A stretch of DNA of 64,000 nucleotides from Arthrinium phaeospermum. Taxonomy: Eukaryota > Ascomycota > Sordariomycetes > Amphisphaeriales > Apiosporaceae. The stretch covers positions 3,038,001-3,102,000 of the forward strand of contig QYRS01000005.1 of NCBI GenBank assembly GCA_006503535.1. Reading direction: 5' to 3'. Shown in pieces: positions 24,301 through 36,233 of the stretch (the stretch's first letter is position 1; every line of letters begins with the position of its first letter). A program made the translations under genes and the position numbers. A model generated the notes under the pieces. That model saw nothing but the letters and a program-made list of their open reading frames with translations, was not told the origin of the DNA and ran no database searches.

Positions 24301-27300
24301 AGGGTTGGAGATGAATTGCTTGCCTTACCTCGCTCAACCATGCGCACCCTACAATGCGGATCGGTGCATGGGAAGTACCAATCCACTCAATCCCGCCCAT
24401 CACAATGCCTGCCATCCTGCCTTACAGCCGAGCTGGAATCGAGACGATCGGCCATTGAGTAGGGAGCCCTAATAATGAATTGTTTTTCCAATTGTTTAAT
24501 GGCATTAATTACATTGCACTCGGCGGTTCGGCAGGCGAAGTAAGATGAGATCTTGGCATAATCTCGTTAGCCATAATGCAGTTCGTTATGCTCTCCCTAC
24601 CGAAGCGGGCCCTGCGTTGCTGTTATGGATCGCCTAATGGCTGCCGAGGAGGCAGCACGGGCGACGCGGGCTCGGGTACGCCCACCTTAGCCAGGCGATG
24701 GAGCTATCGGAGATGACAGGCCAGTCGACTAGGGAAATTGATCGTGTGGTGTGCTGTCCCCAACCCGGGAGAGAGGTCAAGTAAGGCCTTTTTCGGTTTC
24801 GGCCTCTCTTTTCTCAGCCCGGCTGGCCCGCCGCAATGTCGCTGTCGCTCAGTCGGCTGCAGAAATTTTCTGTCAAAAAGCTACTAACGAGTCGCCAAGC
24901 CGGTGTCACTGTCACCCTAATCATGTGCGTACAGAGCCATGCGGTCGCTTGACTCGAAAAAGCTAGTTAAGGGCATGTTTGTCTCACGGCTTGAGGTTTC
25001 TGCTGCTTTAGTCATCCCACACAGAAACATCGTGAGTTTTACTGCAGCGTCAACCTTCGATGGGTATTTACATATGCAGCCGAATGGCTATGACCCTCAA
25101 GCCCTGCCGCGACACACTTGCATGTTCATGCGAATATACTTGTGGGCATCAAACTGGAGAATGGACGGGATCTCGAAGCGCCAGTAGTCCAAGCTGATTC
25201 CACCTCGGCTGCCACTTCTCCTTTTCCCTAGATCATTTTGCTGGAGTATAGAAAGAGAAGGGACTTGGCGGCTCATGATTGGGCAGTTAGCATTGATGAG
25301 GCTCTATCGAACGGAAGCTCGTTGGCAGCCCAACTCGATTTTCGACATGCGACCATGCGCGCTAAGCCAGCGTCTCGACCGGGAATGACCGTCGGGGTTT
25401 TTCTTTGGTTTTGGCTTTTTTCGCTCACGATCAATTTTTGTTCACGATCCATAAAACATGTCTCGAAGAGGAGCTGCTGGCACTAGAACACGCCGCTAGA
25501 CGAGAAACGGTTACCGTGGTACTGTGCCCTTCAACTCAACCAACCCATCAACTTAAGCCTAAAGCCAAAACGCTTGTGACGTCAGTGGGTTTTGTTGTCT
25601 TTTTTCAGACGATGCATTACATCAATTGGCATTTCAGACCATCGCATTGTGCATACCGACTAGCAAACACGACTAGTCGTTAGGTAAAAGAAGAAGAAGG
25701 TTTCCGTTCATGGACGGTTTGCGGTATTGGGATGTTTCGGTCTGACGCCAGCGATGCCTGACGCCCATGGATGGCCGTCTTTGCCCAGAACGTCGTATCG
25801 TACATGATGACCGCTTCTTTCCCGGGCATGGTCTCACTCACCGCTGCGCGCGCATGTGACTGGCTGGCCAACAACCAAAGGATGCGTACTTCCTGTCGGT
25901 CGGTCGGTGGCTTGACTCTTACATAGGAAAGGACCCTCCATCTGATCTGATCTGATAATAGCTGCAGAAACAATGTGGCCTGGGATTTTTCCGAATAAGC
26001 CGCCTCATGCGCGATTCCTGGCACAGCTGAGCTGACACCTCTTGGAGAACACCTGAGAAAACGGTCCTGCATGTCTAGGTACAAGTAATCATTTGAAATC
26101 AATACTGTAACCATCAATCTCTTGTCAGATCATTCGGCGATAAGCTTTTTTTCCAAACAGGGTCGAGAAAAGAGGCTCGCGCTCCTTCGTAGGTGGACGT
26201 TCGTTCGGGCACACCCGCTTGCTTGCGATCCTAGTGATTCATGATCTCCCCCTCCCCCCGGACTAGAGACAGACAATCCTGTACGGTTTCCTTCTAGCTT
26301 GTCGATGGCCATCCAATACCTGACGTGAAGTATACCCAAAGTATCCACCTTATCGATCCTCTTGATCGTGGGGGCCGCGCGCGATCAAATGGATAGTAAG
26401 GAATCCTTCCTGGGCACGCCGCCTGCGCCGCACGCTGCTGTATGGATGGGGCCCGGGCCTGCCGGTGGCCTTCTACAAAGACGAGTATGGACCGACGTCG
26501 TCTTTTCGCGGCGCACAGGATGATGAATTAGGAAATATGTGTCTTTTTACTATTTCTAAATCTTGTCAGATCTCTCTAAACATAGACTTTCTGCTTGGGG
26601 TCATCCTCCCCCTCGGTACGACCCGTTCGCTCGTTCGGCGTCTCCATCAGCAACACACAGCCTAGAGGGGCCGTTCGGCCGCGGAGGATCCACCTTATCT
26701 AAGACCAGATTTGGACTTCGACTGAAGTACGATGACTACCGACCTTACGGCATCATTGCCCGAAGAGGATTTATGGTGCTTGTTACCCTTCGTCATCATC
26801 TTTTGGATCATCGTCGCATCGATGCTTTCTGCTGAGAACAACCATCTTTGAGGTGTTTTGAAACGAGCACTGCCGCTCACTGTCGTTCTCTAAGCCACGT
26901 CCACACACCTCGGAGCATCGAGCTGATTGTGTCATTTCGGTACGCGCAGCCACACTCTGGCTTATAGCGAGAAACAGAAAATTTCCCTATATTCTATTGT
27001 GTAGCTCTTCGTGATCGTATTTTTCAGACTGAAGCTGGCGACCTGTGAATGGCGTCTCCCCTTCTTGCACTTGAAAGTTGAATGGGCTCTGTGCCTTGTT
27101 ACATGACTAGGACCCCCCTCAACAATATTGTATTGATGATGGCTGCTCATCAAGATGCAATATTTCCAGCGCGATACGCAAAGCTGCTATAATTGAAACA
27201 TCAGGGATACACGACACCGGCCTCGATGGTCTTCTTTTCCAAAGGCTATCTGATTGCGCTATCTCGCTTGAGTGACCATGGCTACCTCCTTCCAGGTGCG

Positions 27301-28407
27301 AGGTGAGCGAACACGCATGCTGACACGTTATGCCATCTCCATCCTCTGCGCATCAAACCGTAATTCACAGGCAGCAAAACCTCAAGAGCGGTTTGCCTCG
27401 AATGAATAGGAAGTGTTTCAGGTATGGCATAGTATATCAACTTCTTGCAATACAAATCTAGGTACCCCAGTACAACGCGTTGACCCTCTCCCGACATCGA
27501 TAACTCACTTCTAGAGTCAGGTTTACTTTCACGGTTTCATCTTATTACATTATACTCGTATGAGTACGCTACTTCACCAAAAGGAACTCATCAATCAGAG
27601 ATCACTCTGGGCGAGACATAGCATTATGAAGAGTATAAACGAGCTATATTTGAGGTGTTCTCTGCAACAAGAATTGTGTGGGAAATGGACAAGGGCCCAT
27701 GGGCTTCTGTAGCAGCCACATGACAGGTGCTGTTACCAGTCGTAACCACATGTGTTCACTTGCGAGATGAGGGGGGGGGGGGGGGGGGGGGGGGGACTTG
27801 GGGGACACAATATTTAATACAGCAGTAGTAAGATTGGAAGCGGATGTCATGCTCGACACGAGGAGTTAATACTGGTGAAACCTGGATTCGAGAGGGTAGG
27901 TAGTACTCTCGATTATGTGGTATCAAAGAATCGTGTGGTTTAAAATTTTTATTGAGCTGCCCAGACGATTATTAAACCTAGGAAAGAGTATGGTGGTGTC
28001 AAAGCAAGTGGAAATAGAAATAACGACCGTTTCCTGATATGAAGTGAAACAAGCGGCATTCAACCAATATCATAAGCAAAGAGTGTCAAAAGAGAAACGA
28101 CAACGGAGGTTGCGCCAATACGAAAGAATCCATTAAAATTCAATTTCATCGTAGTAGTCAAATTAGATATGAACCAAGTTGGAAACAGATGAGTGTGAAC
28201 ATACACGAAATTCAAGGAAATGACTCGGGGTTGTGACTGAAGACAGCGACATGAAAGAGACAAGAAAGGGGAAGAAGGTAGGAAAGGTGTCGGACGAAAC
28301 ATAATCACCGAGTTCAACGTCATCTCCGCTGCGGGCGAGAAGATTGACTTCCCTGATAAACTTATCATAATGAATCAGCCTTACATCGAATAAGGTCCTG
28401 GGCTCCA
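21339..28407. other. 7-kb gene-poor region
   Basis: I found no recognisable protein on either strand. Short frames (for example 23310-23654, 25680-26117) lack domains, conserved-looking splice patterns or typical codon bias. The AUR1 promoter lies at the left edge. A 25-G homopolymer is at 27771-27795. A long non-coding transcript, or a gene with many tiny exons, cannot be excluded. Confidence 0.5.
27771..27795 (+). repeat. 25-bp G homopolymer
   Basis: An uninterrupted run of 25 G, preceded by GATGA and followed by ACTTGGGGGAC. Such runs can form quadruplex or triplex structures and are prone to length errors in both replication and sequencing. Confidence 0.95.
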
Positions 28408-29806
28408 TCATGAGCGGCCATATATTTGTTCTCTCATGAGTCTTCCGCGGCACGAGTCGCGGTGCTGGCTGAGCGATCCTGGGTGAAGCCTCTTGCTGCA
28501 CCCGGGAAGTCCGCATTGAAGCTTCTGGACCTCTTTTGGCTCCAAGATAATCGGCTCAGTATCTGGGTGATGTTCATCTCGGTGTTTTTGTAGACTCTTC
28601 TGGCTGAAATAGCCCTTCTTATCCCTTTTATCGCACGAGGGAACAGGGCAAGGGTAGGGCGACCAATCGTGGGCATCTTTCATGTGCTTGGTGTAATCGG
28701 CTTGCTTGGCGAACGGCTTGTTCTTCTCCTGATCAGCCAGGGACTGGTCCTTGAAATTTTTATCCCGGTAGTCTGGACACCATTCGAAGTGACACACCGG
28801 TTTGATGTTCACGATAAACTGGCGAGGAGGAAAGTCTGCCTGGATTTCTTCTTCAGAGTATTTGTGCCCATGCTTCAAATGCTGCACTAGATGATCCTTT
28901 CTCTTGAAGTCCTTTCTGGGACACTCCGGCTCTGGACAAGGAAACACAGGAGCAGAATCTTGGTATTTCCGGATGTGACGCTGGAGTGTGTCCAGTTTTG
29001 CGAAGTGTTTCTCGCACCCACAAATGAAAGGAGACTTGCTCGCCACCCAGTGTTTCTTGGCGAGAGCGTGTCGATGTTTGTCCAATTCATCTAAGGACAC
29101 GGAGGTCATTTGACGGTCGCCCAGTTTGTACTGAAGGGGACCTGCGAGAGGTGGTAATCCTGAACGAACCGTCCGAACAGTCTGATGGTCGGCATCTACC
29201 GAGACCTCAGTATGGCCATGATGTGGAGGGTATGTCAACTGTGGAGGAGCTATGCTGTGTTCGTGGGTGACGCCGGTCACAGTCTCATCACCATGATTGG
29301 ACACACTTTCGAGCCCTGGCAAACTAAGGGTGAGGCCGGGATAATCCGCATCATAATAAAGTAAGGGACCCAAAGGGTTGCTTTGAAATTGTCAGAAGTG
29401 CTGAAAAGGTGACAGTCAGAGCGCCACTTACTGAGCCATGTGGTCACACAAGACAGGGGTAGGTAGGTCGTAGCCAATGGGCCAATAAAAGTCCTGACAG
29501 ACATCTCCAGAAGCACTTTGCACCCTACGAATTAGCCTCACTAAAAAAAAAATCTCACGGATCTCGTAGGGTGCCGCTGGGAGACAGGGATCCAGGCGCC
29601 TGGTTCTCGAAGCTGGTTGGAGGGCCCTGCAAGCCTGCCACGTAGCCACTGCAGTCGGGCGCAGCGCTGGGCGTTCCCTCAAACACGGCCGAATCATGGA
29701 CCGGAGGCTCAGCAAAAGCGGCCGAGAAGTCGAAGAAGGTCTCCCAATCCTCTTGATCATGAGTCGGGAAGAAAGAAGTTGAGCTTGCTGGCTGGTCGTT
29801 CTCCAT
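28408..29806 (-). CDS. C2H2 zinc-finger protein, probable transcription factor
   Basis: Three exons (29806-29559, 29524-29432, 29380-28408) give 437 residues with matching phases. The first intron is only 34 nt. The N-terminal third is acidic and Pro/Ser-rich, as in activation regions. The C-terminal half has a series of Cys/His pairs: FICGCEKHFAKLDTLQRHIRK, then VFPCPEPECPRKDFKRKDHLVQHL, YPCPVPSCDK with LQKHRDEHH, and CGLPGCSKRL with LSQHRDSC. The spacing between fingers is irregular, as in several fungal C2H2 regulators. It is probably nuclear. The target genes are unknown. Confidence 0.88.
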
Positions 29807-31247
29807 GGCAGGCGAGTTCTGTGCGTGTAGAGGGTTCTGAAGGAACTTGGGCGTCGGCGAACGGCGATAGTCAAGGTAAGAGATGCAAGAAGAGCTGTCA
29901 GCAACAGCTTTGTGCGAAGAGGGACGAGAGTTCAGGTCAAGTTTATGGGACCAATATGGCGGAAGAATAGATGTATGAGTGTCAAGAGAAGATCAAGTGT
30001 TGTTAGAAAGACGAGTCTGGGAAACAGAAGGGAGCAATGGAGGGAAGTCGAGGCAGGAAGAGTGATGCGTTACGAAGGCTGCCCGTTGGTGCATAGGGTG
30101 AAAAGGGTGACACAAGCCCCTAGCCCGGAGCCGGGGTATGAATGGCAGATGCAATTTTTGTGGCTGCTTGGGCATTGTAGGAGGGGTGACACTCTATTGA
30201 CATTTTTGAGCAAACAAGGCTGAGTCCTGTTATTTCATTTCTCTTTCATTTCAATGCCCATCTATTGCGCATGCACAGCGGGCCGAAACCAGATAGGGGC
30301 TGGGTCTACCCCTATTGAGAAACGAGCAGGGCAAATGTCATAAGCGAATGAAGGGGATTAATCGTATGCTCACAAGAACTGTAATACTCAGTAGCGAGCT
30401 TCGACGCGGCTGCAGTATGCCGCAAGGCTGGTCCTGTAAGGTCTGGCAACGTTTGCCATTACTGATACAACAAAGTGCCTTCGCTTGCTATATGGAAGAC
30501 CGCAAAGTCAGTGTGTGACGGCGACGAGAACTGGACTTGCATAGAAGTGCTGAACACTGGATGGAGTACATCGATCATGAAATTTCATTTCGTTCTCAAC
30601 GCTCATTATTATATCCAAAACACCCATAGCTAGGTTATGTAAGTAAGTACAAGAGAACGCAGCTTGCTTGCTTGCTCTATGCTCTTATCCCCGCTCGCGA
30701 CAAATGCGACATGCTCGTCTTGTCTTCAATGTCTCGTGTCGTAGCCATCATATAAACATTCGAAAGAATCCCGCTGTACTGGTAAACCATAATGCCTGCT
30801 AAAACGCATCGTCATTAACAGTGTATTCATTTGTACACAAGAAGCAATTGTACGCAGTGTGAACTCGATCGAGGTCGCGCGAGAAACGTTCCATTTGAAA
30901 ATACCCCCAAGCATTGACTGTGTATCGCGTTCCAACGTTATCCCACATCCAGAAAAAATCGCCCATCATTTGCTTGGCGCGGGTATATAGGAAGATGCGC
31001 TCTCTCTGACTGCTGTGCCATAATCTGCCCCACTGGGGGCAATGTCTCAATGACGAGGCCAGTAGCCAATGGCGGGTTGTTATACATCGCTTCCGGCTCG
31101 ATCCGTGTGGTAGAGAGCCACGTATAGCGCTCCTGGTAGTTGTGTCCTATTCATCTCCAATTGATTTCTGTTGCCAGATGGGTCCAGAGGCTGCCACTTG
31201 AGCTGCTTCGTGTCCCTTTACACGCTAATCCGAGCAAAAGTTCATAA
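29807..31247. other. Intergenic (upstream of the C2H2 gene, downstream of the kinase)
   Basis: No recognisable coding sequence. Minus-strand frames at 30726-31050 are open but resemble nothing I know. Confidence 0.45.
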
Positions 31248-32618
31248 TCATCGCCTGCTGCTGGCGTGACCAGCACTCCAAAGTCCCTTTGACGTCTCCA
31301 CCACCTTATTGGCGACCATACCGGGCCGCAAACTCGCCGGAATGCTGCTCGAGGCCGCTGTGCCGCCCATCTCCGTGTCCCCGTCGGCCTTGCTCCCGTA
31401 CCCCGAGTCCGACACGCTCACGCCGCTATCGTTCGTTTTCGTCGGCTGCTGGCTGGCCAGTGGGGGCGCGCCGCGGGTGGGCTCGTTGCTGCGCGAGCCG
31501 TCCATCATCTGCGCCTGCATCTGGCCCTCGCGCAGCTTGTTGATGGCGCGCACCGTGTCGATGGCGGCGTGCAGCGTGCGGCGGGCGTTGAAGTTCTTCT
31601 TGACCGTCGGCAGCAGGTTCTGGCCCTTGTCGCCGTCGGGGCTCAGGTTGAAGCCGGCCACGAAGGCGTGGCTGAGGGCCTCGTGCGCCGTCATGCGGCG
31701 GTTCGGGTCGACCGTCAGGCAGCGCCGGATGAAGTCCTTGGCGTGCTCGCTGACGCCCCGCCAGTACTCGGCCGGCTGGAAGTTATAGTCGGCGTTCAGG
31801 ATCGCCTGCATCTCCTCAAAGTCGCTGTCGCGGTCGAAGGGCGTGTAGCCGCACAGCAGGAAGTACGTGATGACGCCCATGGCCCAGATGTCGACGGGCT
31901 TGCCGTGGCCCGTCTTCTTGAAGATCTCGGGCGCCATGTAGCCGGGCGTGCCGCACGTCGTGGTGAGCACGTGGAACTGCTCCTCGTCCATGATGCGCGA
32001 CAGGCCAAAGTCGGCGATCAGCAGCTCGGCGTTGTCCTCGGGTGTGCGGAACAGCAAGTTCTCGGGCTTCAGATCTCGGTGCACGATGCCGTGGTCGTGC
32101 AGGTATGCGACGGCGGATAGAGTGGCTCGGATCAGGTCGGCGGCATCCGATTCGTAGTAGGAGCCTTTTCGGCAGATGCGGTCGAAGAGCTCGCCTCCCA
32201 ATGCCAGATCCGTAACCAGATAGAGGTTGTTCATCGTTTCGAAATAGTCGACCAGAGTCAGGATATTTTGGTGTCCCATGGACACCTTCTTAAGAACGGC
32301 GATTTCATTGCGAACCTGTACGCGGCAAAGTTGGTCAGCTTGCGGAGGTTCCCAATTGCACACAGGCAGGTTAAGGGATTGATGATGGCATCGTCAACTG
32401 CAGCTGGAGAAACATACCATGTGTTCGCGACCCGCCATCAATCGCTTGTTTATAACTTTGGCGGCATAGTACCGTCCGGTATCGATGTGTACGCACTCCT
32501 TGACGACAGAGTAGGAGCCGGCCCCTAACGTCTTTCCGACCTTGTACCGACAAGGTTGTATTTGGGGGTTCGGTTTGCCGCCGACGCCATTGTTCTGGAG
32601 CTCTGGAGTGGTGTTCAT
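31248..32618 (-). CDS. Calcium/calmodulin-dependent protein kinase
   Basis: Two exons (32618-32418, 32315-31248; intron gtatgt...gtacag) encode 422 residues. All Ser/Thr kinase landmarks are present: the glycine loop LGAGSYSVV (31-39), AAKVINK with Lys54, HRDLKPEN (146-153), DFG (169-171), and GTPGYMAPE. After the catalytic domain, a basic amphipathic stretch beginning LLPTVKKNFNARRTLHAAID fits the autoinhibitory/calmodulin-binding segment of CaMKI-type enzymes. The tail is Ser/Thr-rich. In filamentous fungi such kinases relay calcium signals in growth, development and stress. The gene is intact and of normal length. Confidence 0.92.
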
Positions 32619-33911
32619 TTTGGCGATGGAATAGTTGGGATGAAAAAGAGCGGTGTTGTCGAGTCAAGACTCGAGAATGTCTTTTGGGCGGGCGAATGGG
32701 GAAATCGTCAGCTGCAAAAGGTGGTGCGGGATGTCGGTGTGATGTAGTAAGTTTCGGAGGTCCCGTCGGAAAAGTGTGACCCTCTCTGCGGTTGGTCGAA
32801 CCAGATGACAGGGACGGGCGAGAGATGCCGTGGGTTTTTGTTTTATTTTTTATCTGGCCGGTTCCTGTTTTATTACTTCAAAATGACCGAATGGATGCGA
32901 AAAAGGGTATCTCGATAGCCAATGCGACGTGAAGCGATGTGTTGCTGCTGACTGTTGCTGCTGATCGAACGACCGAGGGAGGAGAGATATCAAAATGAGG
33001 GGCGATCGTCTACAACCTGACGTAGCACGGGTAAGGCACAATAAGCTGCTGGGCTGCTGGCTGGCTGCGCTGCTGGATTGATGATCGCTAATAATATGCA
33101 CTCGGCATTGGTCCGCCAATACCTAGATCCTACTTTTTACTGCTAGCTGATGCGACGGTAGGTGGTACCGGACAGGTCTGTTTTCTGTTTTCCTTTGGAG
33201 CCAACGCAGATTGTCGATATATCGGATGGAAATAGAAATGCAAATCTACGACAAGCAACTAACGTGCTAGAGGACGGAAAATTAAGGACTTGTCGATCGC
33301 CTATGGGGTCCTGTCATGTCTTGGTCTTGCCGGCAGGTTTGCTTGGCTAGAGACAACAGCGTCGAAACATTTGATCTCCAGTTTTGATGTATCACCCCCC
33401 TCCCTTTCTCGTGTCTTCTTTGAGAAATTTCAGGGACCCCCTCCCCCTCTTTCCCAGTCTGGTCAGAACGTCGAACGGGCAGAGTCAGTACCTAACGGGC
33501 ACGGTGCCGCGACAGCTAGCATGAACCCTTCGCAGTCCCCGTTTCAGCCCAATTGCCAGCCAATCTATCCTGGGCGAGCTGGCCGTTTTCCCTGGTGGAT
33601 CCAGGGCAGGCTAGGCCAGGCGCCCGGCTAGCAGCCCATGCCACCACCGCATAGCATTCAGCGGCCTAAAATGTCGTGGGGAAACCCTTTGCCATTTGGC
33701 TCTGGCTCTTTTGATCCTTCAAGACCATTCAAACTGAGTGAGTACAACAACAACGACCATGTTTGTTGTAATATGTGTTGTATTGATTCTTTCTGCAACC
33801 GCTGTTTATCCCATCCTCTAGTTTTTGCTAGGAGCTTCTCACATCAACATGGAGAGGCGGATTGGCCGTTCGCAAATCAGGAATACCGTCAATCGGTACT
33901 CTTATCCCACC
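32619..33911. other. Intergenic (kinase promoter)
   Basis: 1.3 kb with no convincing gene. It contains pyrimidine-rich stretches near 33390-33460. Confidence 0.5.
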
Positions 33912-34634
33912 TCAGTCACTAAACGACGTCTTCCTGGAAGCTTTCTTGGCGCTCTCATGCTTCTTGGTCTTTAGCCTGTTCGAATCGAACTCCTTTTTGC
34001 TATTGGATTGGCTGTAAGCAATGGTGGGAACTCAAAAGCAGCTTGGGGAAATGATTTTCCCCATGGGGAGGGAATAATAAGCACTTACAGGGCCTCAAAC
34101 TTCTTTCTCTTCTTGTCGCTCGTTTCGCCAGGGACGCGGTCGCGGTATATCTTCCGCAGCTCTTCGGCCAGCTTTTGGTGGTTCTCGTCCGTGTTGGCCG
34201 TCCGGCTCCTCTGTGTCTGGGCCTGGATGCTGATGGAGTCGTTTCTGGCTGTGTAGTGTTTGCAAGTGCGCAGGCCCGGGTGCATCAGCCGGGGCAGGCC
34301 CTTGATCAGCTCGTTGACCGACCACACCGTCGTCGCCTTTGTTTCCGTTCTTTACAACCTGGCATCAGAAAGGTCACCTCGGCCAGAAGAGAAGGGAAAC
34401 CACGTACTTGTTTACATGCTGACCTCCTGGCCCGCTGGAACGGGAGTAGCTGGTCTGGCCCTTGGGTAAGCTACTCTCGTTGAAGGAGGCATACCAGCTC
34501 CTGGCCTCTTCAAGCTCGTCCCGGTCAAAGTTGGCATCGAATGCTTGATGCCGAACTGATCGATAAGGTACCCTGCCAGTCAGATTAAACGAGAAGCCTA
34601 GTGGTGGCAGGACACGCAGAGATCGCGGGAACAT
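33912..34634 (-). CDS. Mitochondrial ICT1/YaeJ-type peptidyl-tRNA hydrolase
   Basis: Three exons (34634-34408, 34349-34089, 34011-33912) join in phase to 195 residues. The N-terminus (MFPRSLRVLPPLGFSF) is basic and hydrophobic, like a mitochondrial targeting sequence. The release-factor core carries RSSGPGGQHVNK, with the GGQ tripeptide that positions water for ester hydrolysis, followed by TETKATTVW. The C-terminal tail is rich in Lys/Arg (KKRKKFEAL, KTKKHESAKKASRK), the part that enters the mRNA channel of an empty mitoribosome. Its role is to free peptides from stalled mitochondrial ribosomes. Confidence 0.9.
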
Positions 34635-36233
34635 GGCTGGCTATTCCTTTTGGTCCCGACTGGCCAACAGACGACGCCGTTCACTAACCGGGTTACTATG
34701 CCTATCCCGAATGCCAGTCTCGAGAGCTCCCCATCTCCTTCCAGCCCTAGGAGCCAAGAAGCTTGCGAACAGACAGCGGAAGCTAACCAACAAAGAAAAA
34801 GAATTCGATATCGATTCTATGAGCACCTGAGTAATATATCGCGGTTAGGTTGGACTGGATGCGCATTGCCCTTACTATATGCCTACCTACCTAAGGGACT
34901 GGGTCGGGAGAAGTCCGGCCGAGGGAGACAAGAGGAGCTGTCTGCCTTATCTGTCAGGTCACTTATCAGTGTCGTCAATTGACAGGGTTCAATTGACCCA
35001 AGGTAAGGTCGGCGACGGGCGTGTCTGAACCCAGCCTAGGTATCCTCGCATGTGAGGAATGTACGGCGCGTTTCTGGAAGAAAAAATTCCTCTGCCTGTG
35101 CCTGACTCTTTGAATGCAGCCTTATGTTGGTGATCTAGTTTCTCCTCCCGCTCCATCACCGCCCTCCTCTCTTTCTCTCTCTTCCTCCAGTTCACTGCTC
35201 GAGACTGCCAGTACACCGTTCCAATTGCCGGGTCCACAAGAGCCTGTGCTTTCTGCTCTTCTCTTCGGTCGCAAACTCAGGCTAAGCTTACGTCACGTCG
35301 TGCAGTGCAGCTCGATAGCCGGCCGTTTTGCGCACCGTTCCCTCTACGTCAACTATATTTTTTCTGCCCATCCCCAGAGCTATCCCACGGCAGCAGCTTC
35401 TTCTTGCCAGCTTCATATCTATACCCCAGCCAACAAGGGTCAATCTGCCTTGCCCTGGAAAGAGAGAGCAAGAGACAAAAGCAGGAGAGATTCTAACTTC
35501 GATAAGGGTCTTTTGCATGACTGGAGTAAATTGATACCTACCAAAATTCAAGCACCCTTTGCACTACTACTACTACCACCACTGGCAGCACGCCTTCATC
35601 CACCGCGTCTTCTCACGAGTGCAGTCAGTAGCGGAACCTGAATCATCGACAATCCGTGTGATTGTTCCCAGCAATCAGGAACCCATTCCTCCTTGCCACT
35701 CCAATACCTATCTCTCAATCACCAATACCCACCCAAAGACGCGCACACGACCGTCTGCCAAACTGCCCCCTCAGTAACGCTCAGTGATTTTCTCTCTCTG
35801 CGACCCAACCCACCCCTCTTCCCCCAATTCGGCCTTTTTACCTGTCAATCCATTTGATCCATCCCAACCCCACCGCGGGGTCCTGACCTCCAACCAAGCT
35901 CTCTCCCGCGCAACCTTCCATTGTCGGAGCTTTGCGCCTCGAGTGACTGCTGCCAGCCAACAGTGATGATAGCTTCGGCCTCCATTATTCGAATATCGCC
36001 TGCGCGACATTGACGCTTACGCAAGTAGACCCGCCCGGCTTCCGGCTTCTCCAATTGTTGCGATTGTTCACAAGATCTCCGGCTTTGCCTTCGCATTGAC
36101 TCCATTTTCGCACACCAACCGAGCCCACTTGTGCGGTCGACTTTGGGGCGAGAAAAAAAGCACATTGCCTTATACAGAACGACTGCGTTCTCCCAATACC
36201 GAATCCCCCTTGGTTTTGTCCCCCCTAGACTTG
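34635..36233. promoter_or_regulatory. Divergent promoter and long CT-rich leader of the NAB3-like gene
   Basis: 1.6 kb between the start codons of the ICT1-like gene (minus) and the NAB3-like gene (plus). From about 35130 the plus strand is rich in CT tracts (CTCTCTTTCTCTCTCTTCC near 35165-35190) and in TCTT motifs. Pyrimidine-rich leaders are common before strongly expressed fungal genes. TCTT is also the core site bound by yeast Nab3, so feedback on its own transcript is conceivable. Confidence 0.4.

Noticed and set aside
25935..25960. ATCTGATCTGATCTG run, also seen near 62216
   Set aside because: A short five-base repeat that arises easily by slippage. There is no sign of a shared longer element.
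25680..26117. Minus-strand frame of 145 codons in the desert
   Set aside because: No homology pattern, unusual composition, and no supporting splice partners.
33961..34000. tRNA-like GTTCGAATC box
   Set aside because: The flanking bases cannot form the five-pair T stem and no A box or acceptor stem fits. It lies inside the last exon of the ICT1-like gene.
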